Positions 51,401 to 64,000 of a stretch of DNA of 64,000 nucleotides are shown here, in pieces (position 1 is the stretch's first letter; each line of letters opens with the position of its first letter). This DNA comes from Sporolactobacillus shoreae (GTDB lineage Bacteria; Bacillota; Bacilli; Bacillales; Sporolactobacillaceae): the NCBI RefSeq assembly GCF_004684935.1, contig NZ_SRJD01000006.1, positions 1-64,000 on the forward strand, in the 5' to 3' direction. A program made the position numbers and the translations under genes. The notes beneath the pieces are model-generated. The model was not told the origin of the DNA. It ran no database searches and saw nothing but the letters and a program-made list of their open reading frames with translations.

Positions 51401-51441
51401 TAACTAAAAATGTACAATAATCTTCATCAAAAAGCAAGCGG

Positions 51442-52017
51442 TCAAATACTTTCCTCAACAAGGTGAACAAAATAGCGGTGCAGGCTCAGATCGTCTGTTA
51501 GTTCCGGGTGAAAGGCACAGGTTAAAAACCGCCCCTGCCGGCAGGCCACAATATGATCTTCATAAGTCGATAGAATTTCCACCTCAGGACCGACGCTTTT
51601 AATATATGGAGCTCTGATAAAAACTCCGTCATAGTGATCACTGACATGTTTTATTGTCAGGTCTGCTTCAAAGCTGTCCACCTGGCGCCCGTACGCGTTG
51701 CGCTTCACATCGATATCGAGAATCCCGAGATGGGGACCTGTTCTTCCTTCAATTTTCTGAGCCATAAGAATCAGACCGGCGCACGTGCCAAAAACCGGTT
51801 TTCTTTCCGCAAAAGACTTGATCGCGTCGAATAACTCGTATTTGTCCATCAGCCGGCGCATGGTTGTGCTTTCACCGCCCGGAAGCACAAGTCCGTCAAG
51901 ATCTTCCAGATCGTCTGTATGCTTCACTTCAGCCGCATCAGCTCCCGAAGCACGGAGTGATTTGACGTGTTCACTGACCGCGCCCTGGAGCGCGAGAACA
52001 CCTATTTTTACTGTCAT
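51442..52017 (-). CDS. pdxT: Pyridoxal 5'-phosphate synthase glutaminase subunit
   Basis: Releases ammonia from glutamine for PLP synthesis by PdxS. 191 residues, full length; class I amidotransferase motifs GGESTTMRRL and FGTCAGLILMA (nucleophile Cys near 79) and the His-Glu pair in FHPELTDD are intact. ATG 52017 lies 15 bases after the pdxS stop, the standard pdxST operon. Confidence 0.97.
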   Translation of the reverse strand: MTVKIGVLALQGAVSEHVKSLRASGADAAEVKHTDDLEDLDGLVLPGGESTTMRRLMDKYELFDAIKSFAERKPVFGTCAGLILMAQKIEGRTGPHLGILDIDVKRNAYGRQVDSFEADLTIKHVSDHYDGVFIRAPYIKSVGPEVEILSTYEDHIVACRQGRFLTCAFHPELTDDLSLHRYFVHLVEESI

Positions 52018-52032
52018 GATCTCACCTCCGCC

Positions 52033-52917
52033 TTATTTCCCGCGATCCTGCATTCGGTCAGCCGGCAGAAGTGTTCCTATATCGATACCTTTCATTGGAT
52101 GACCAAGACCCTTTGAAAGTTCGGCAATGCGTTCATAGTCTTGGTAATAAGTTGTTGCTTCAACAATCGCGCGCGCAAATTTCGCCGGGTTTTCAGATTT
52201 GAAAATACCGGATCCGACAAAAACCCCGTCTGCACCGAGTTCCATCATCAAAGCGGCATCGGCAGGCGTCGCCACACCGCCAGCGGCGAAATTGACGACT
52301 GGCAGACGACCGGCTTCTTTGATCTGAAGCAATATTTCATACGGAGCGCCCAGCTCCTTGGCAAATACCATAATTTCATCCGGTGACATGCTCAGTACTT
52401 TGCGTACCTGACTGTTCACCAAACGCATATGCCGAACAGCTTCCACAATATTTCCAGTGCCCGGCTCTCCCTTGGTGCGGAGCATCGCCGCACCTTCGCC
52501 GATTCTCCTGGCCGCTTCGCCAAGATCCCGGCAACCACAGACAAAAGGTACGGTGAATGTTTTTTTATCTATATGATAAACGTCGTCAGCAGGCGTTAAT
52601 ACTTCACTTTCATCAATATAATCAACTTTCATGGACTCTAGTACGCGCGCCTCAACAATATGTCCGATACGCGCTTTTGCCATAACTGGAATGGTGACCG
52701 CATTCTGAACCTGCTCAACAATAGTCGGATCTGCCATTCTTGCGACACCACCGGCTTTTCTTATATCCGACGGCACCCTTTCAAGCGCCATGACAGCCGT
52801 AGCGCCGGCTTCTTCAGCAATTTTGGCCTGTTCAGCATTGACCACATCCATGATCACGCCGCCCTTTTGCATCTCGGCCATTCCTCTTTTTACAGTATCC
52901 GTACCCTTCTGAGCCAC
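52033..52917 (-). CDS. pdxS: Pyridoxal 5'-phosphate synthase lyase subunit
   Basis: Builds PLP from ribose 5-phosphate, glyceraldehyde 3-phosphate and ammonia from PdxT. 294 residues, a full-length TIM barrel, with [25 protein letters not shown]-like lysine region (KVDYIDESE) and the phosphate loop [15 protein letters not shown] 52917 start follows GGAGGGATAGAA. Confidence 0.97.
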   Translation of the reverse strand: MAQKGTDTVKRGMAEMQKGGVIMDVVNAEQAKIAEEAGATAVMALERVPSDIRKAGGVARMADPTIVEQVQNAVTIPVMAKARIGHIVEARVLESMKVDYIDESEVLTPADDVYHIDKKTFTVPFVCGCRDLGEAARRIGEGAAMLRTKGEPGTGNIVEAVRHMRLVNSQVRKVLSMSPDEIMVFAKELGAPYEILLQIKEAGRLPVVNFAAGGVATPADAALMMELGADGVFVGSGIFKSENPAKFARAIVEATTYYQDYERIAELSKGLGHPMKGIDIGTLLPADRMQDRGK

Positions 52918-53016
52918 TTCTATCCCTCCAATTTTATCTCAATCCATATTCATGTATTATTGGAATAGCCTTAGTGTACAATAAATCTCAGTAAATAACT
53001 ATTCTTTTAGGTATAT

Positions 53017-53304
53017 TTATTTTTTTATAAGAAAACCGATCAATCGACTCGCTAATCTTGCAAGGTTTTCGACCCTTCGCGTCCGCATCTTGGGTGGTAT
53101 GCTTAAAAGCAGGTGAATATGATCGGGCATCATGTGTCCCTCAAGGATTTCGACACCTTTGTATCGGCAAAGGTGTCGGATGATCTCCTGAATACTTGCC
53201 CGATATTGATTGTAGATGATTTTTCGTCTATACTTCGGTGTGAATACGATATGGTATTTGCACAACCACTTTGTATGGGCTAAACTGTTTGTTTGATTAG
53301 CCAT
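53017..53304 (-). pseudogene. tnpA: Truncated IS200/IS605 TnpA transposase
   Basis: Start ATG 53304 behind GGGAAG. The N-terminal 70 residues match Y1 transposases, including the HUH motif in GHMMPDHIHLLLSIPP. The sequence then diverges (KMRTRRVENLARLASRLIGF) and stops at about 95 residues, whereas intact proteins are about 130-155 and have the catalytic tyrosine further on. The catalytic C-terminal part is lost, so this copy is probably inactive. Confidence 0.85.
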
Positions 53305-53455
53305 TCTGCTCTTCCCTTCTTTTAGCAATATAGCCTGAACACCTATATTCTATCGAAGGGAAGATCTTTTTGTATAACGGTCTTGGTACTCCCCCCGCAT
53401 AGCGGGGGGTTTTATGTTTCGCACGCTACGCGTACTCAACGGACTAAAGTCCATA
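53017..53455. mobile_element. IS200/IS605-family remnant
   Basis: Besides the broken tnpA, the flank shows typical hairpins: CCCCCCGC ATAG CGGGGGG near 53391-53410 and GGACTAAAGTCC near 53440-53451, an IS200-type end structure. The other end and the C-terminal half of tnpA are missing. It lies between pdxS and dacA. Confidence 0.65.
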
Positions 53456-53486
53456 ACAAAACCCCGGAATGAGCATTCCGGGGTTT
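53455..53486 (-). terminator. Terminator of dacA
   Basis: Perfect stem AACCCCGGAAT / ATTCCGGGGTT with a 4-base loop and trailing T on the minus strand, 30 bases past the dacA stop. Confidence 0.9.
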
Positions 53487-53515
53487 AAGATACTGCTTTA
53501 TGAAATTATCTTTTC

Positions 53516-54865
53516 TTAGAATAATCCGGCAATCCAAGAGAAAATTCCGGCAAAAAATCCGCCGATCGCTTTGAACATGCCGATAAACCAGCCTACTCTG
53601 TCAACCTGTTCTGCTGCAACAACCGGAATCTGATTTTCATTTGGATTCAAATAGCCATAAACGCCATCCTTTTTAACGACCGTTGCATAACCCACTTTTT
53701 CACCTTTTTTGATCGGGGCTTCCAGCGTCCCGTCCTTGTTCAGTTTCGAGCTGTCCAGAGTCACCTTGAAACTTGCATTAACTTTCCCACCGTTCAGCGC
53801 CGTAACGACCACCGGCTGACCGAAGGCAAGTTTCACGCTTCCCTGCTTGCCGTTATTCACCGGAACGGCTTTTTGGCCCTGTACCAGCTGATTCTTTTTT
53901 GCAACCGTCTTCTCAGAGAACTGCTGATATCCATAATCAAATAATGTCCGCGTCTGTTCAAAACGCTGGCCGTCTGATGACGTTCCCATCACAACACTGA
54001 TCAAACGATGACCGTTCCGGTTTACTGTGCCGGTGAAGCAATAGCCGGCCAGATCGGTATGTCCTGTTTTCAGACCGTCCACACCATCGTACTTGTAACT
54101 GTTCATATTGGCACCGAATCCGGGGAGCATGTAATTCCAGTTAACCATCTGTATCGGGGTAGTCACACCGGCTGTAAAATTCTTCAGCGGTATCTTTGAG
54201 ATAGTCAACGCTTCAGGGTAATCTTTAATCACATGGTAAGCCAGTTTTGCAAGATCTCTCGCAGACAATTCATTTCTGCCATTTTTGTCGGCATATCCGC
54301 CATACGAAGCAAATTTTCCGAGATCGACGTTTTCAAGACCCGTACTGTTGATATAATGCGCACCGGTCATTCCGAACTTTTTGGCTGTCTGGTTCATCAG
54401 AACAACAAAGTTCTTTTCTGATCCACCCACTTTTTCAGCCAGAGCAATCGCCGCGCCGTTTGCCGAGTAAATGGCCATAGCTTCATACAGATCCCGTACT
54501 GTGTACTGATAATCTTTTCTGAGCGGCACATTGGAGAATCCTCTGTTCTGGGATATCTGATAAGCGTAGTCACTGATTGACACTTTAGTATCCCATGTCA
54601 GTCTCTTTGAATGGAGCGCCTGCATGACCAGATATTCTGTCATCATCTTGGTCATGCTTGCCGGCGGATAAACCTGATCCGCATTTTTTTCATACAGAAT
54701 CTGCCCGCTGTTATAATCGACGAGTATCGCAGACTTTGCCTGTAGACCAAGCGTGTCTGCTGCCTCAGCTTTTGAAGCAAAAGATCCTTGAAAAGTAACT
54801 GTCAGAGCCAGTACAAAAGTAAGCCCCGTCACTGCAAAGAGCCGCAGCCTTTTTCTGAAATTCAA
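53516..54865 (-). CDS. dacA: D-alanyl-D-alanine carboxypeptidase (PBP5)
   Basis: A 449-residue low-molecular-weight penicillin-binding protein that trims peptidoglycan side chains. Signal peptide (about 1-35, ending SKAEA); SxxK in PPASMTKMMTEY (about 70), SxN in IYSANGAAIAL, KTG in VDGLKTGHTD. The PBP5 C-terminal domain and an amphipathic membrane anchor (last 25 residues) are present. The position downstream of guaB matches Bacillus. Confidence 0.96.
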   Translation of the reverse strand: MNFRKRLRLFAVTGLTFVLALTVTFQGSFASKAEAADTLGLQAKSAILVDYNSGQILYEKNADQVYPPASMTKMMTEYLVMQALHSKRLTWDTKVSISDYAYQISQNRGFSNVPLRKDYQYTVRDLYEAMAIYSANGAAIALAEKVGGSEKNFVVLMNQTAKKFGMTGAHYINSTGLENVDLGKFASYGGYADKNGRNELSARDLAKLAYHVIKDYPEALTISKIPLKNFTAGVTTPIQMVNWNYMLPGFGANMNSYKYDGVDGLKTGHTDLAGYCFTGTVNRNGHRLISVVMGTSSDGQRFEQTRTLFDYGYQQFSEKTVAKKNQLVQGQKAVPVNNGKQGSVKLAFGQPVVVTALNGGKVNASFKVTLDSSKLNKDGTLEAPIKKGEKVGYATVVKKDGVYGYLNPNENQIPVVAAEQVDRVGWFIGMFKAIGGFFAGIFSWIAGLF

Positions 54866-55004
54866 CCCCTACACCCCCGAATAATTTACTGCGGCCGAAA
54901 GAAAAAAACAGCCGCAGACATAGAAAACCGAGGCGAAATGAATCGTCCCGTAAACAAAAAGACTGAAAAATATTGATTCTGGAAAGCCTGAGGCCAATTA
55001 ATAA

Positions 55005-56477
<1,473 letters not shown>

Positions 56478-56527
56478 TTACCCTCCATTAAAGTTTGTTT
56501 ATTCGATGATCCGAAAATTTTATTGAT

Positions 56528-56556
56528 AGCGTAACAACTGGACACAGGGCTGTCAA
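56528..56556 (-). promoter_or_regulatory. Promoter of guaB
   Basis: TTGACA (56551-56556), 17-base spacer, TACGCT (56528-56533) on the minus strand, about 60 bases before the guaB start. The rest of the 258-base gap shows no gene. Confidence 0.7.
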
Positions 56557-56729
56557 GAAATCGAGCCAAAGTAACACTATTCTAAAAAAAGCCTTCTTTT
56601 TTGCCTGAATATTTGATTGGAAAATTCAAGGAATCCGGCAGTCATCCAGTACGTGTTATTTGTCCATTATAAACCGGTTCTTCAGTTTTGGAGAATGAAT
56701 TGTTTTCCAATTTATAACTGATTTCATGC

Positions 56730-57830
56730 TTATTTTGTGGCAGCACGATTATAAATTCTGGTGATCTGTATCGCCCGGTTTGACGCCTGCGAAAAAATTT
56801 CATTATTTTCTAGTCGGATAACCGGTTTGGTTGGATTTTTCTCCGGAATAAATACGATTGTTCCCGTCAGATTATTTGAAAGGATTACGTCCATGCCAAT
56901 GAAAAGAGTCATCAACTCATTGCAGAACTTGTCCAATAAATAGTTTGAAAGTTTTCCATAATATTTTTCCCGAATTCGATCCAGTACCTCGATCGGCCAG
57001 CGCGCTTCTGAAGACTTGGTGGCATTATGAAGAAAACAGTCACAGATTGCCAGAATCTTCCCAAAGAGACTGAGCCGGTCACCAGTCAGATGCAATGGAA
57101 ATCCGCTTCCGTCCTCACGTTCATGGTGCTGAATCACAGCAAGCATCGTATCTTCTTTCAAAGTCGGAACGCTTTTAACCATTTTATAGCTGTCGAGAAC
57201 ATGTTTTTCATACAGTGCCCGCTCGCTACCCACATAATTTCCATCTTTATTCATCAGGGAAGGCGGCAGTTTGGCCATACCGCAGTCAGCAAGCATTCCG
57301 GCAAGTCCGATCTGATACACATCTCCCTGGGAAAAGTTCATTTTCTTTCCCAAAAAACCGGACAACAGGCCAAGTGTAATATTTCTGTCCGCACGGCTGC
57401 GGACCATCGTTTTTTTTAGCAAAAAATCTGTCATCCAGATCGGATCATTAAGGGATTCTTCTAAAATCGGCATCATTTCTTTTCGGAATTCGCCAATGTT
57501 CAGCGATGCGCCAGACTGCCAGTGCTCGAAAAAAATTTTATAAGCGTCCACTGCCTGCTGATAAACACTGTTAACAGGACCTGATTCCACTTCCAGACGT
57601 ATTCCATGATCAGAATGTTCATCCGGGTGCACGGAGGGTTGGGCCTTGATCCGGTGTCCGTCAGCCCGGACTGACTCAATTTCAACTTCTTTGATCAGGA
57701 AAGCCTTCAAAAATGCGAGATGTGTTTCATTCAGTATCGTTCCCGATTTTATCAGCGGCCTGACCGCTTTGACGTGAACGTCTTTCTTCAGCACATATCC
57801 GGGTTTCAAAGACTGGACTGCAAGCTGCAT
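56730..57830 (-). CDS. HD-GYP-like protein with altered HD motif
   Basis: A 366-residue cytosolic protein. An N-terminal domain (about 1-110) of the DUF3391-like type precedes an HD-GYP region (about 135-300). The HHEREDGSGFP motif (about 238) is kept except that GYP reads GFP, but the usual HD dyad reads MLADCGMAK, with Ala for His. HD-GYP proteins degrade cyclic di-GMP; the lost His suggests reduced or no hydrolase activity, so it may be a binding or signalling protein. A similar gene often lies between gyrA and guaB in Bacillales. Confidence 0.85.
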   Translation of the reverse strand: MQLAVQSLKPGYVLKKDVHVKAVRPLIKSGTILNETHLAFLKAFLIKEVEIESVRADGHRIKAQPSVHPDEHSDHGIRLEVESGPVNSVYQQAVDAYKIFFEHWQSGASLNIGEFRKEMMPILEESLNDPIWMTDFLLKKTMVRSRADRNITLGLLSGFLGKKMNFSQGDVYQIGLAGMLADCGMAKLPPSLMNKDGNYVGSERALYEKHVLDSYKMVKSVPTLKEDTMLAVIQHHEREDGSGFPLHLTGDRLSLFGKILAICDCFLHNATKSSEARWPIEVLDRIREKYYGKLSNYLLDKFCNELMTLFIGMDVILSNNLTGTIVFIPEKNPTKPVIRLENNEIFSQASNRAIQITRIYNRAATK

Positions 57831-57873
57831 CGTTTCTTCCCCTCACATTTCTCCGGTACAAATCAGATCAGTG

Positions 57874-60327
57874 TCACGATTCTTCATCATCACTATCTTC
57901 GTCATTGCTCTGAATTCGCGCAACAGCCGCTACACTGTCGCCTTCATCGACACGGATCAGCGTCACACCCATCGTGTTCCTTCCCAGTCTGGAAATTCCA
58001 GAAACAGGCATCCGGATAATCACTCCGTTTGCCGTAATGATCATCAGGTCTTCGTCTTCTTCAACTGTACGAAGCGCAATCAATTCGCCATTTTTCTCTG
58101 TGATATTGCAGGTTTTCAGCCCCTTGCCGCCACGCGTCTGCCGACGATATTCACTGCTTGGCGTCCGTTTACCGAAACCATTTTCCGTGACAATCAGGAC
58201 ATCGTCCGTGTCTCCGGCAATGCCCATTCCGACTACCTCATCATCCGCGTCCAGAGAGATAGCTTTGACACCCGCTGCTGTCCGCCCCATCGGCCGGACA
58301 TCGTTTTCATCATAACGGATAGCCATTCCCTTTTTTGTGCCAACGATCAGATCTCTTTTCCCGTCAGTCAGACGGACAGCCATCAGTTCGTCTCCGTCAC
58401 GTACAGTAATGGCAAACAGGCCGCCTTTTCTGATATTGGAAAAGTCAGTGAGAGGCGAACGTTTTGTGATTCCCTGCCTGGTCAGAAAAACAAGATAATG
58501 ATCCTCATCAAATGATTCTACCGGGAAGAAAGCAGCAATAAATTCATCTTTTTCTATCTGGATCAGATTAATAATCGGCATACCCTTTGCCGTCCGGCCC
58601 AGTTCAGGAATTTCATAGCCCTTCAGCTGGAAGACCCGTCCCTTATTCGTGAAAAAGAGCACATGGTGATGTGTATTTGTCTGAAATAGATGTTCAACAA
58701 AATCGTCTTCATTGGTCCCCATGCCCTGAATACCGCGCCCACCGCGATTCTGGCTTCTGTAGGTATTCACAGGCATGCGTTTGACATATCCGTTATGAGA
58801 GACCGTAATCACGATATCCTCTTTTTCAATCAGGTCCTCGTCTTCAATCAGATCCAAGCCGACGGTAATTTCTGTCCGCCTCTTGTCATTATATTTTTCT
58901 TTTATCTCCCGAAGTTCTTCGCGGATAATGTGCAGTACTTTCTGCTCGTCGGCAAGAATTGCTTTCAGTTCCGCAATGCGTCTGACGAGTTCTTCATATT
59001 CCTGCTGGATTTTTTCCCGTTCGAGTCCCGTCAGCCTCTGCAGACGCATATCAAGAATCGCCTGAGCCTGTACTTCTGTCAGCGAGAAGTTTTCCATCAG
59101 TCCGCTGCGCGCGATATCCGTCGTTTTGGAATTGCGGATCAGGGTGATGACTTCATCCAGATGGTCAAGTGCGATGCGCAGTCCTTCCAGAATATGGGCC
59201 CTTGCTTCCGCCTTTTTAAGCTCGAACGCGGTGCGGCGCCGAATAACGGTTTCCTGATGAGCCAGGTAATAGTGAAGGCACTCTTTCAGGGTAAGTATTC
59301 TCGGGCGTCCATCAACGAGCGCCAGCTGGTTGATGCCGAAGCTCGTCTGAAGTCCGGTGTGTTTATATAAATTGTTGAGGAGCACGTTCGCATTTGCGTC
59401 CCTGCGGACATCGATAACCATGCGCATACCCCGGCGGTCCGACTCGTCACGCAGGTCGGTAATGCCATCCAGTTTCTTATCCTTTACCAGTTCGGCAATT
59501 TTTTCGATCAGCTTCGCTTTGTTGACTTGATAAGGAAGCTCTGTGACAACAATGCTTTGTTTCCCGTTTGCCTGTTCTTCAATCTCTACCCTGGCCCGGA
59601 CGATAATTGATCCGCGGCCTGTCCGGTAGGCTCTCTTAATCCCTTCGCGGCCGAGAATCAGGCCGCCTGTCGGAAAATCAGGTCCAGGTATGTACTGCAT
59701 CAGCTCATCAACACTGATCTCTGGATTTTTGCTCAAAGCAAGGACCGCATCAATCACTTCGCCCAGCTGATGTGGAGGGATATTGGTCGCCATTCCGACG
59801 GCAATGCCTGAGGCGCCATTGACCAGAAGGTTCGGAAAACGTGATGGCAACACTACCGGTTCCTGTTCTGAGCCATCATAATTATCTGTAAAATCTATGG
59901 TATCCTTGCGAATGTCACGAACCATTTCCATTGAAATTTTTGACATTCTAGCTTCGGTATAACGCATGGCAGCCGCCGGATCTCCGTCGACCGAACCAAA
60001 GTTTCCGTGTCCGTCAACCAGTTCATAACGGTAACTGAAATCCTGAGCCATGCGCACCATTGATTCGTAAACGGCCGAATCGCCATGCGGATGATATTTA
60101 CCGATGACTTCACCGACAATTCGTGCCGATTTCTTATAGGCTTTGTCGGCGGTAATTCCAAGCTCATTCATCGCAAAAAGAATGCGACGATGCACAGGCT
60201 TCAGGCCGTCACGGACATCGGGAAGCGCCCGGCTGACTATGACACTCATTGCGTAGTCCAAAAAGGAATTACGCATTTCATGCCCGATATCGACCGGTTT
60301 GACTCTTGATTCATCTTGCTCTGCCAT
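57874..60327 (-). CDS. gyrA: DNA gyrase subunit A
   Basis: Breaks and rejoins DNA for negative supercoiling. 817 residues, complete: active-site Tyr in [13 protein letters not shown] (about 123), quinolone region [13 protein letters not shown] with the sensitive-type Ser and Glu, and C-terminal beta-pinwheel repeats including a GyrA-box (QTRGGKG). Directly follows gyrB by 66 bases, as expected near the origin. Confidence 0.98.
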   Translation of the reverse strand: MAEQDESRVKPVDIGHEMRNSFLDYAMSVIVSRALPDVRDGLKPVHRRILFAMNELGITADKAYKKSARIVGEVIGKYHPHGDSAVYESMVRMAQDFSYRYELVDGHGNFGSVDGDPAAAMRYTEARMSKISMEMVRDIRKDTIDFTDNYDGSEQEPVVLPSRFPNLLVNGASGIAVGMATNIPPHQLGEVIDAVLALSKNPEISVDELMQYIPGPDFPTGGLILGREGIKRAYRTGRGSIIVRARVEIEEQANGKQSIVVTELPYQVNKAKLIEKIAELVKDKKLDGITDLRDESDRRGMRMVIDVRRDANANVLLNNLYKHTGLQTSFGINQLALVDGRPRILTLKECLHYYLAHQETVIRRRTAFELKKAEARAHILEGLRIALDHLDEVITLIRNSKTTDIARSGLMENFSLTEVQAQAILDMRLQRLTGLEREKIQQEYEELVRRIAELKAILADEQKVLHIIREELREIKEKYNDKRRTEITVGLDLIEDEDLIEKEDIVITVSHNGYVKRMPVNTYRSQNRGGRGIQGMGTNEDDFVEHLFQTNTHHHVLFFTNKGRVFQLKGYEIPELGRTAKGMPIINLIQIEKDEFIAAFFPVESFDEDHYLVFLTRQGITKRSPLTDFSNIRKGGLFAITVRDGDELMAVRLTDGKRDLIVGTKKGMAIRYDENDVRPMGRTAAGVKAISLDADDEVVGMGIAGDTDDVLIVTENGFGKRTPSSEYRRQTRGGKGLKTCNITEKNGELIALRTVEEDEDLMIITANGVIIRMPVSGISRLGRNTMGVTLIRVDEGDSVAAVARIQSNDEDSDDEES

Positions 60328-60393
60328 TTTTTTTCCTCCTTACGGAATAAAACTCATCATTCAAGGCCCAATTAATATCCCTGTTAACTCGAT

Positions 60394-62334
<1,941 letters not shown>

Positions 62335-62431
62335 TCATTCGACACAAAATGTCACTTTGAACCGACATACTTTGGAGATATAGCCCGCTTTTCTTCCCTG
62401 GACCGAAACAGCATACGCTTCGTCGCCAGCC

Positions 62432-63556
62432 TCATTCCTTCACTAATTCTACTTTCCCCTGCTGAATATGAAAAAGGGTTGCGTGGTCGAGTAAATGATG
62501 ATCCAAGCCGTCCGTAGATGTTGTCGTGACAAACGTCTGCACTTTTTGTTTGAAAACGCCGAGCAGGTGCGTTTTTCTAATATCATCCAGTTCACTCAGT
62601 ACATCATCCAGGAGAAGAAGCGGATATTCACCCACTTCATGGTGTATCAGTTCAATTTCAGCGAGTTTCACAGAAAGCGCTGCAGTTCTTTGCTGACCCT
62701 GTGAACCAAACAGTTGCACTTCCCGTTCATTTACGAAAAACTGAAGATCATCCCTATGCGGTCCGATCAGAGTCGTGCCTCTCTCAATCTCCCGTTGCCT
62801 CTGCCGGCTGAAAGCTATTTTATATACTTCTGCTATTTTTGACGGATCACTGCCATCTGATACCTCCCGCACAGAGGATTGATAGGCCAGCAGGAGGCTT
62901 TCTCTGCCCTGGCTGATTTCTGAATGGATCGGAGCGGCCCATTGATTGAGCATGGAAACAAACTTCAGTCTCCGATGAACAATTTCCGCAGCAAGCCCTA
63001 TCAGTTTCTCCGTCAATATATCCAGAAGAGGCTCTAGATTGGCTGATCGGCGCGAAAAATCCCTCAACAGGGCATTTCTCTGCAGCAATACTTTCTGATA
63101 GTCGCCCAGAGTATGGATATAGACAGGTGCAATCTGGCCCAGTTCCATATCGGTAAACCGTCTCCGCAAGGCGGGACCGCCTTTGACTAGGCCCAGATCT
63201 TCTGGAGCAAACATCACCACGTTGCAGAGTCCTACGTAATCGCTGAGCCGGCGTTTTTCAAGATGGTTTGCTTTCGCTTTTTTTCCTTTTCTGGAAATAA
63301 TTAGCTCCAGCGGAAGAGGGGTGCCGCGTCTTGATATTCTACCTTTTATTTTACCATAATCCTCATCCCATTTGATTAAATCTTTGTCGTGGGATGTCCG
63401 TGATGATTTTGCGATAGCAAGTACATAAATCGCCTCAAGCAAATTAGTTTTTCCCTGGGCATTCTCTCCCATAAAAACGTTGACAGAATCAGAAAAATCC
63501 AGAGATAACCGGTCATAATTTCTAAAATTCGTTAACTCGATTGACTCCAGTTTCAA
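62432..63556 (-). CDS. recF: DNA repair and recombination protein RecF
   Basis: Loads RecA at gaps. 374 residues; Walker [17 protein letters not shown] (about 30), signature region [18 protein letters not shown], Walker [17 protein letters not shown] start at 63556 with GGGGG upstream. Intact and in the standard dnaN-yaaA-recF-gyrB order. Confidence 0.97.
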   Translation of the reverse strand: MKLESIELTNFRNYDRLSLDFSDSVNVFMGENAQGKTNLLEAIYVLAIAKSSRTSHDKDLIKWDEDYGKIKGRISRRGTPLPLELIISRKGKKAKANHLEKRRLSDYVGLCNVVMFAPEDLGLVKGGPALRRRFTDMELGQIAPVYIHTLGDYQKVLLQRNALLRDFSRRSANLEPLLDILTEKLIGLAAEIVHRRLKFVSMLNQWAAPIHSEISQGRESLLLAYQSSVREVSDGSDPSKIAEVYKIAFSRQRQREIERGTTLIGPHRDDLQFFVNEREVQLFGSQGQQRTAALSVKLAEIELIHHEVGEYPLLLLDDVLSELDDIRKTHLLGVFKQKVQTFVTTTSTDGLDHHLLDHATLFHIQQGKVELVKE

Positions 63557-63570
63557 AACCGGGCGCCCCC

Positions 63571-63792
63571 TTATGAGCGGGTTATTAAAAATTCACCCGT
63601 CCCGGCTATTTTTATCTGATCGCCTTCACGCAACTTTTTCCCCCGGCGTGATTCAGACTGATCATTGACAGCTACCTTGGTGCTATTCAGGAAGTATTTG
63701 GCTTCCCCGCCTGTCTGGATAATTCCTGCCACTTTAAGGAGCTGGCCGAGTGTGATATAGTCCTCGCCGCTCTTTATTTTAATCTTTTTCAT
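63571..63792 (-). CDS. yaaA: S4-domain RNA-binding protein (YaaA/RlbA type)
   Basis: A 73-residue S4 domain protein ([20 protein letters not shown], then [19 protein letters not shown]), the usual small gene between dnaN and recF in Bacilli, involved with ribosome-related RNA binding. 14 bases before recF. Confidence 0.93.
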   Translation of the reverse strand: MKKIKIKSGEDYITLGQLLKVAGIIQTGGEAKYFLNSTKVAVNDQSESRRGKKLREGDQIKIAGTGEFLITRS

Positions 63793-63834
63793 CTGTTTGC
63801 CTCGATTCAGCCGTTCTTTTTGATCCTGCGTTTA

Positions 63835-64000
63835 TCAGAATGTCCTGATCGGAAGAATCAGCATCAGGATATTCTCGTCGCCAACCGGCCGGATGATAAT
63901 CGGACGCATCGGGCCGATGAAATAAATTTTCACATTCTCAGCATCTATTTTACCAAGCGCATCCATCATAAATTTGGCGCTGAAAGAAATGCGCAGTGCG
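63835..64000 (-). CDS. dnaN: DNA polymerase III beta clamp (3' end only)
   Basis: The frame entering at the window's right edge encodes the last 54 residues of the sliding clamp: SFSAKFMMDALGKIDAENVK and the terminal PMRPIIIRPVGDENILMLIL, LPIRTF motif at the end. The rest lies beyond base 64000. It anchors the chromosome side near the replication origin. Confidence 0.95.
   Translation of the reverse strand, partial: ALRISFSAKFMMDALGKIDAENVKIYFIGPMRPIIIRPVGDENILMLILPIRTF

Noticed and set aside
53017-53455. Considered as an active IS200/IS605 element
   Set aside because: The transposase lacks its C-terminal half with the catalytic tyrosine, so it is a remnant.

Overview
The window is a Bacilli (Bacillales-type) chromosome flank carrying most of a large integrative and conjugative element (ICE). 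Right of about 48.0 kb, gene content and order are those of the region just downstream of dnaA in Bacillales, all on the minus strand: dnaN (partial), yaaA-type S4 protein, recF, gyrB, gyrA, an HD-GYP-like protein, guaB, dacA, pdxS, pdxT, T-box-serS, then a deoxynucleoside kinase and a cold-shock gene. I infer a low-to-mid GC spore-former-type lineage (for example a Sporolactobacillus relative). No rRNA operon lies between gyrA and guaB as in B. subtilis.

The ICE runs from the 3' end of a tRNA-Arg(CCU) gene (48034-48106) leftwards past base 1, so its left end is not in view. The tRNA-proximal end is an ICEBs1-like control module: tyrosine integrase, ImmA-like metalloprotease and ImmR-like repressor on the plus strand, divergent from a small XRE regulator and an excisionase. 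Next (45-37.8 kb) is a replication block: primase-polymerase/SF3 helicase, a tandem cruciform repeat, topoisomerase III and SSB. A cargo and maintenance block (37.7-31 kb, visibly AT-rich) holds two membrane proteins, a ParM/ParR-type partition pair and an IetA/IetS (AAA ATPase plus subtilase) defence-type pair.

From about 30.7 kb down to base 1 every gene is on the minus strand and looks like one transfer operon of about 30 kb. It starts at a symmetrical divergent promoter, an attenuator-like terminator, a 97-residue protein and a 430-base structured untranslated region. It then encodes a serine-rich surface protein, a MucBP adhesin, a Tad-like pilus/secretion set (TadA, TadB, TadC, pseudopilins), a Gram-positive type IV secretion system (VirB2-like, VirD4, VirB6, PrgI, VirB4 in two separate genes, VirB8-like, CwlT-like hydrolase), an ArdC antirestriction protein, a WxL/DUF916 cell-surface set, an oriT-like region and a MobP2-type relaxase with small accessory proteins.

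The most unusual points are: several strong intrinsic terminators inside one operon, which together with the leader and 97-residue protein suggest conAn-type processive antitermination; a VirB6 channel protein whose C-terminus repeats the ArdC DNA-binding domain; VirB4 split into two distant genes; a Tad apparatus and a WxL complex built into a conjugation operon; and short Shine-Dalgarno-led peptides in the operon's intergenic gaps.
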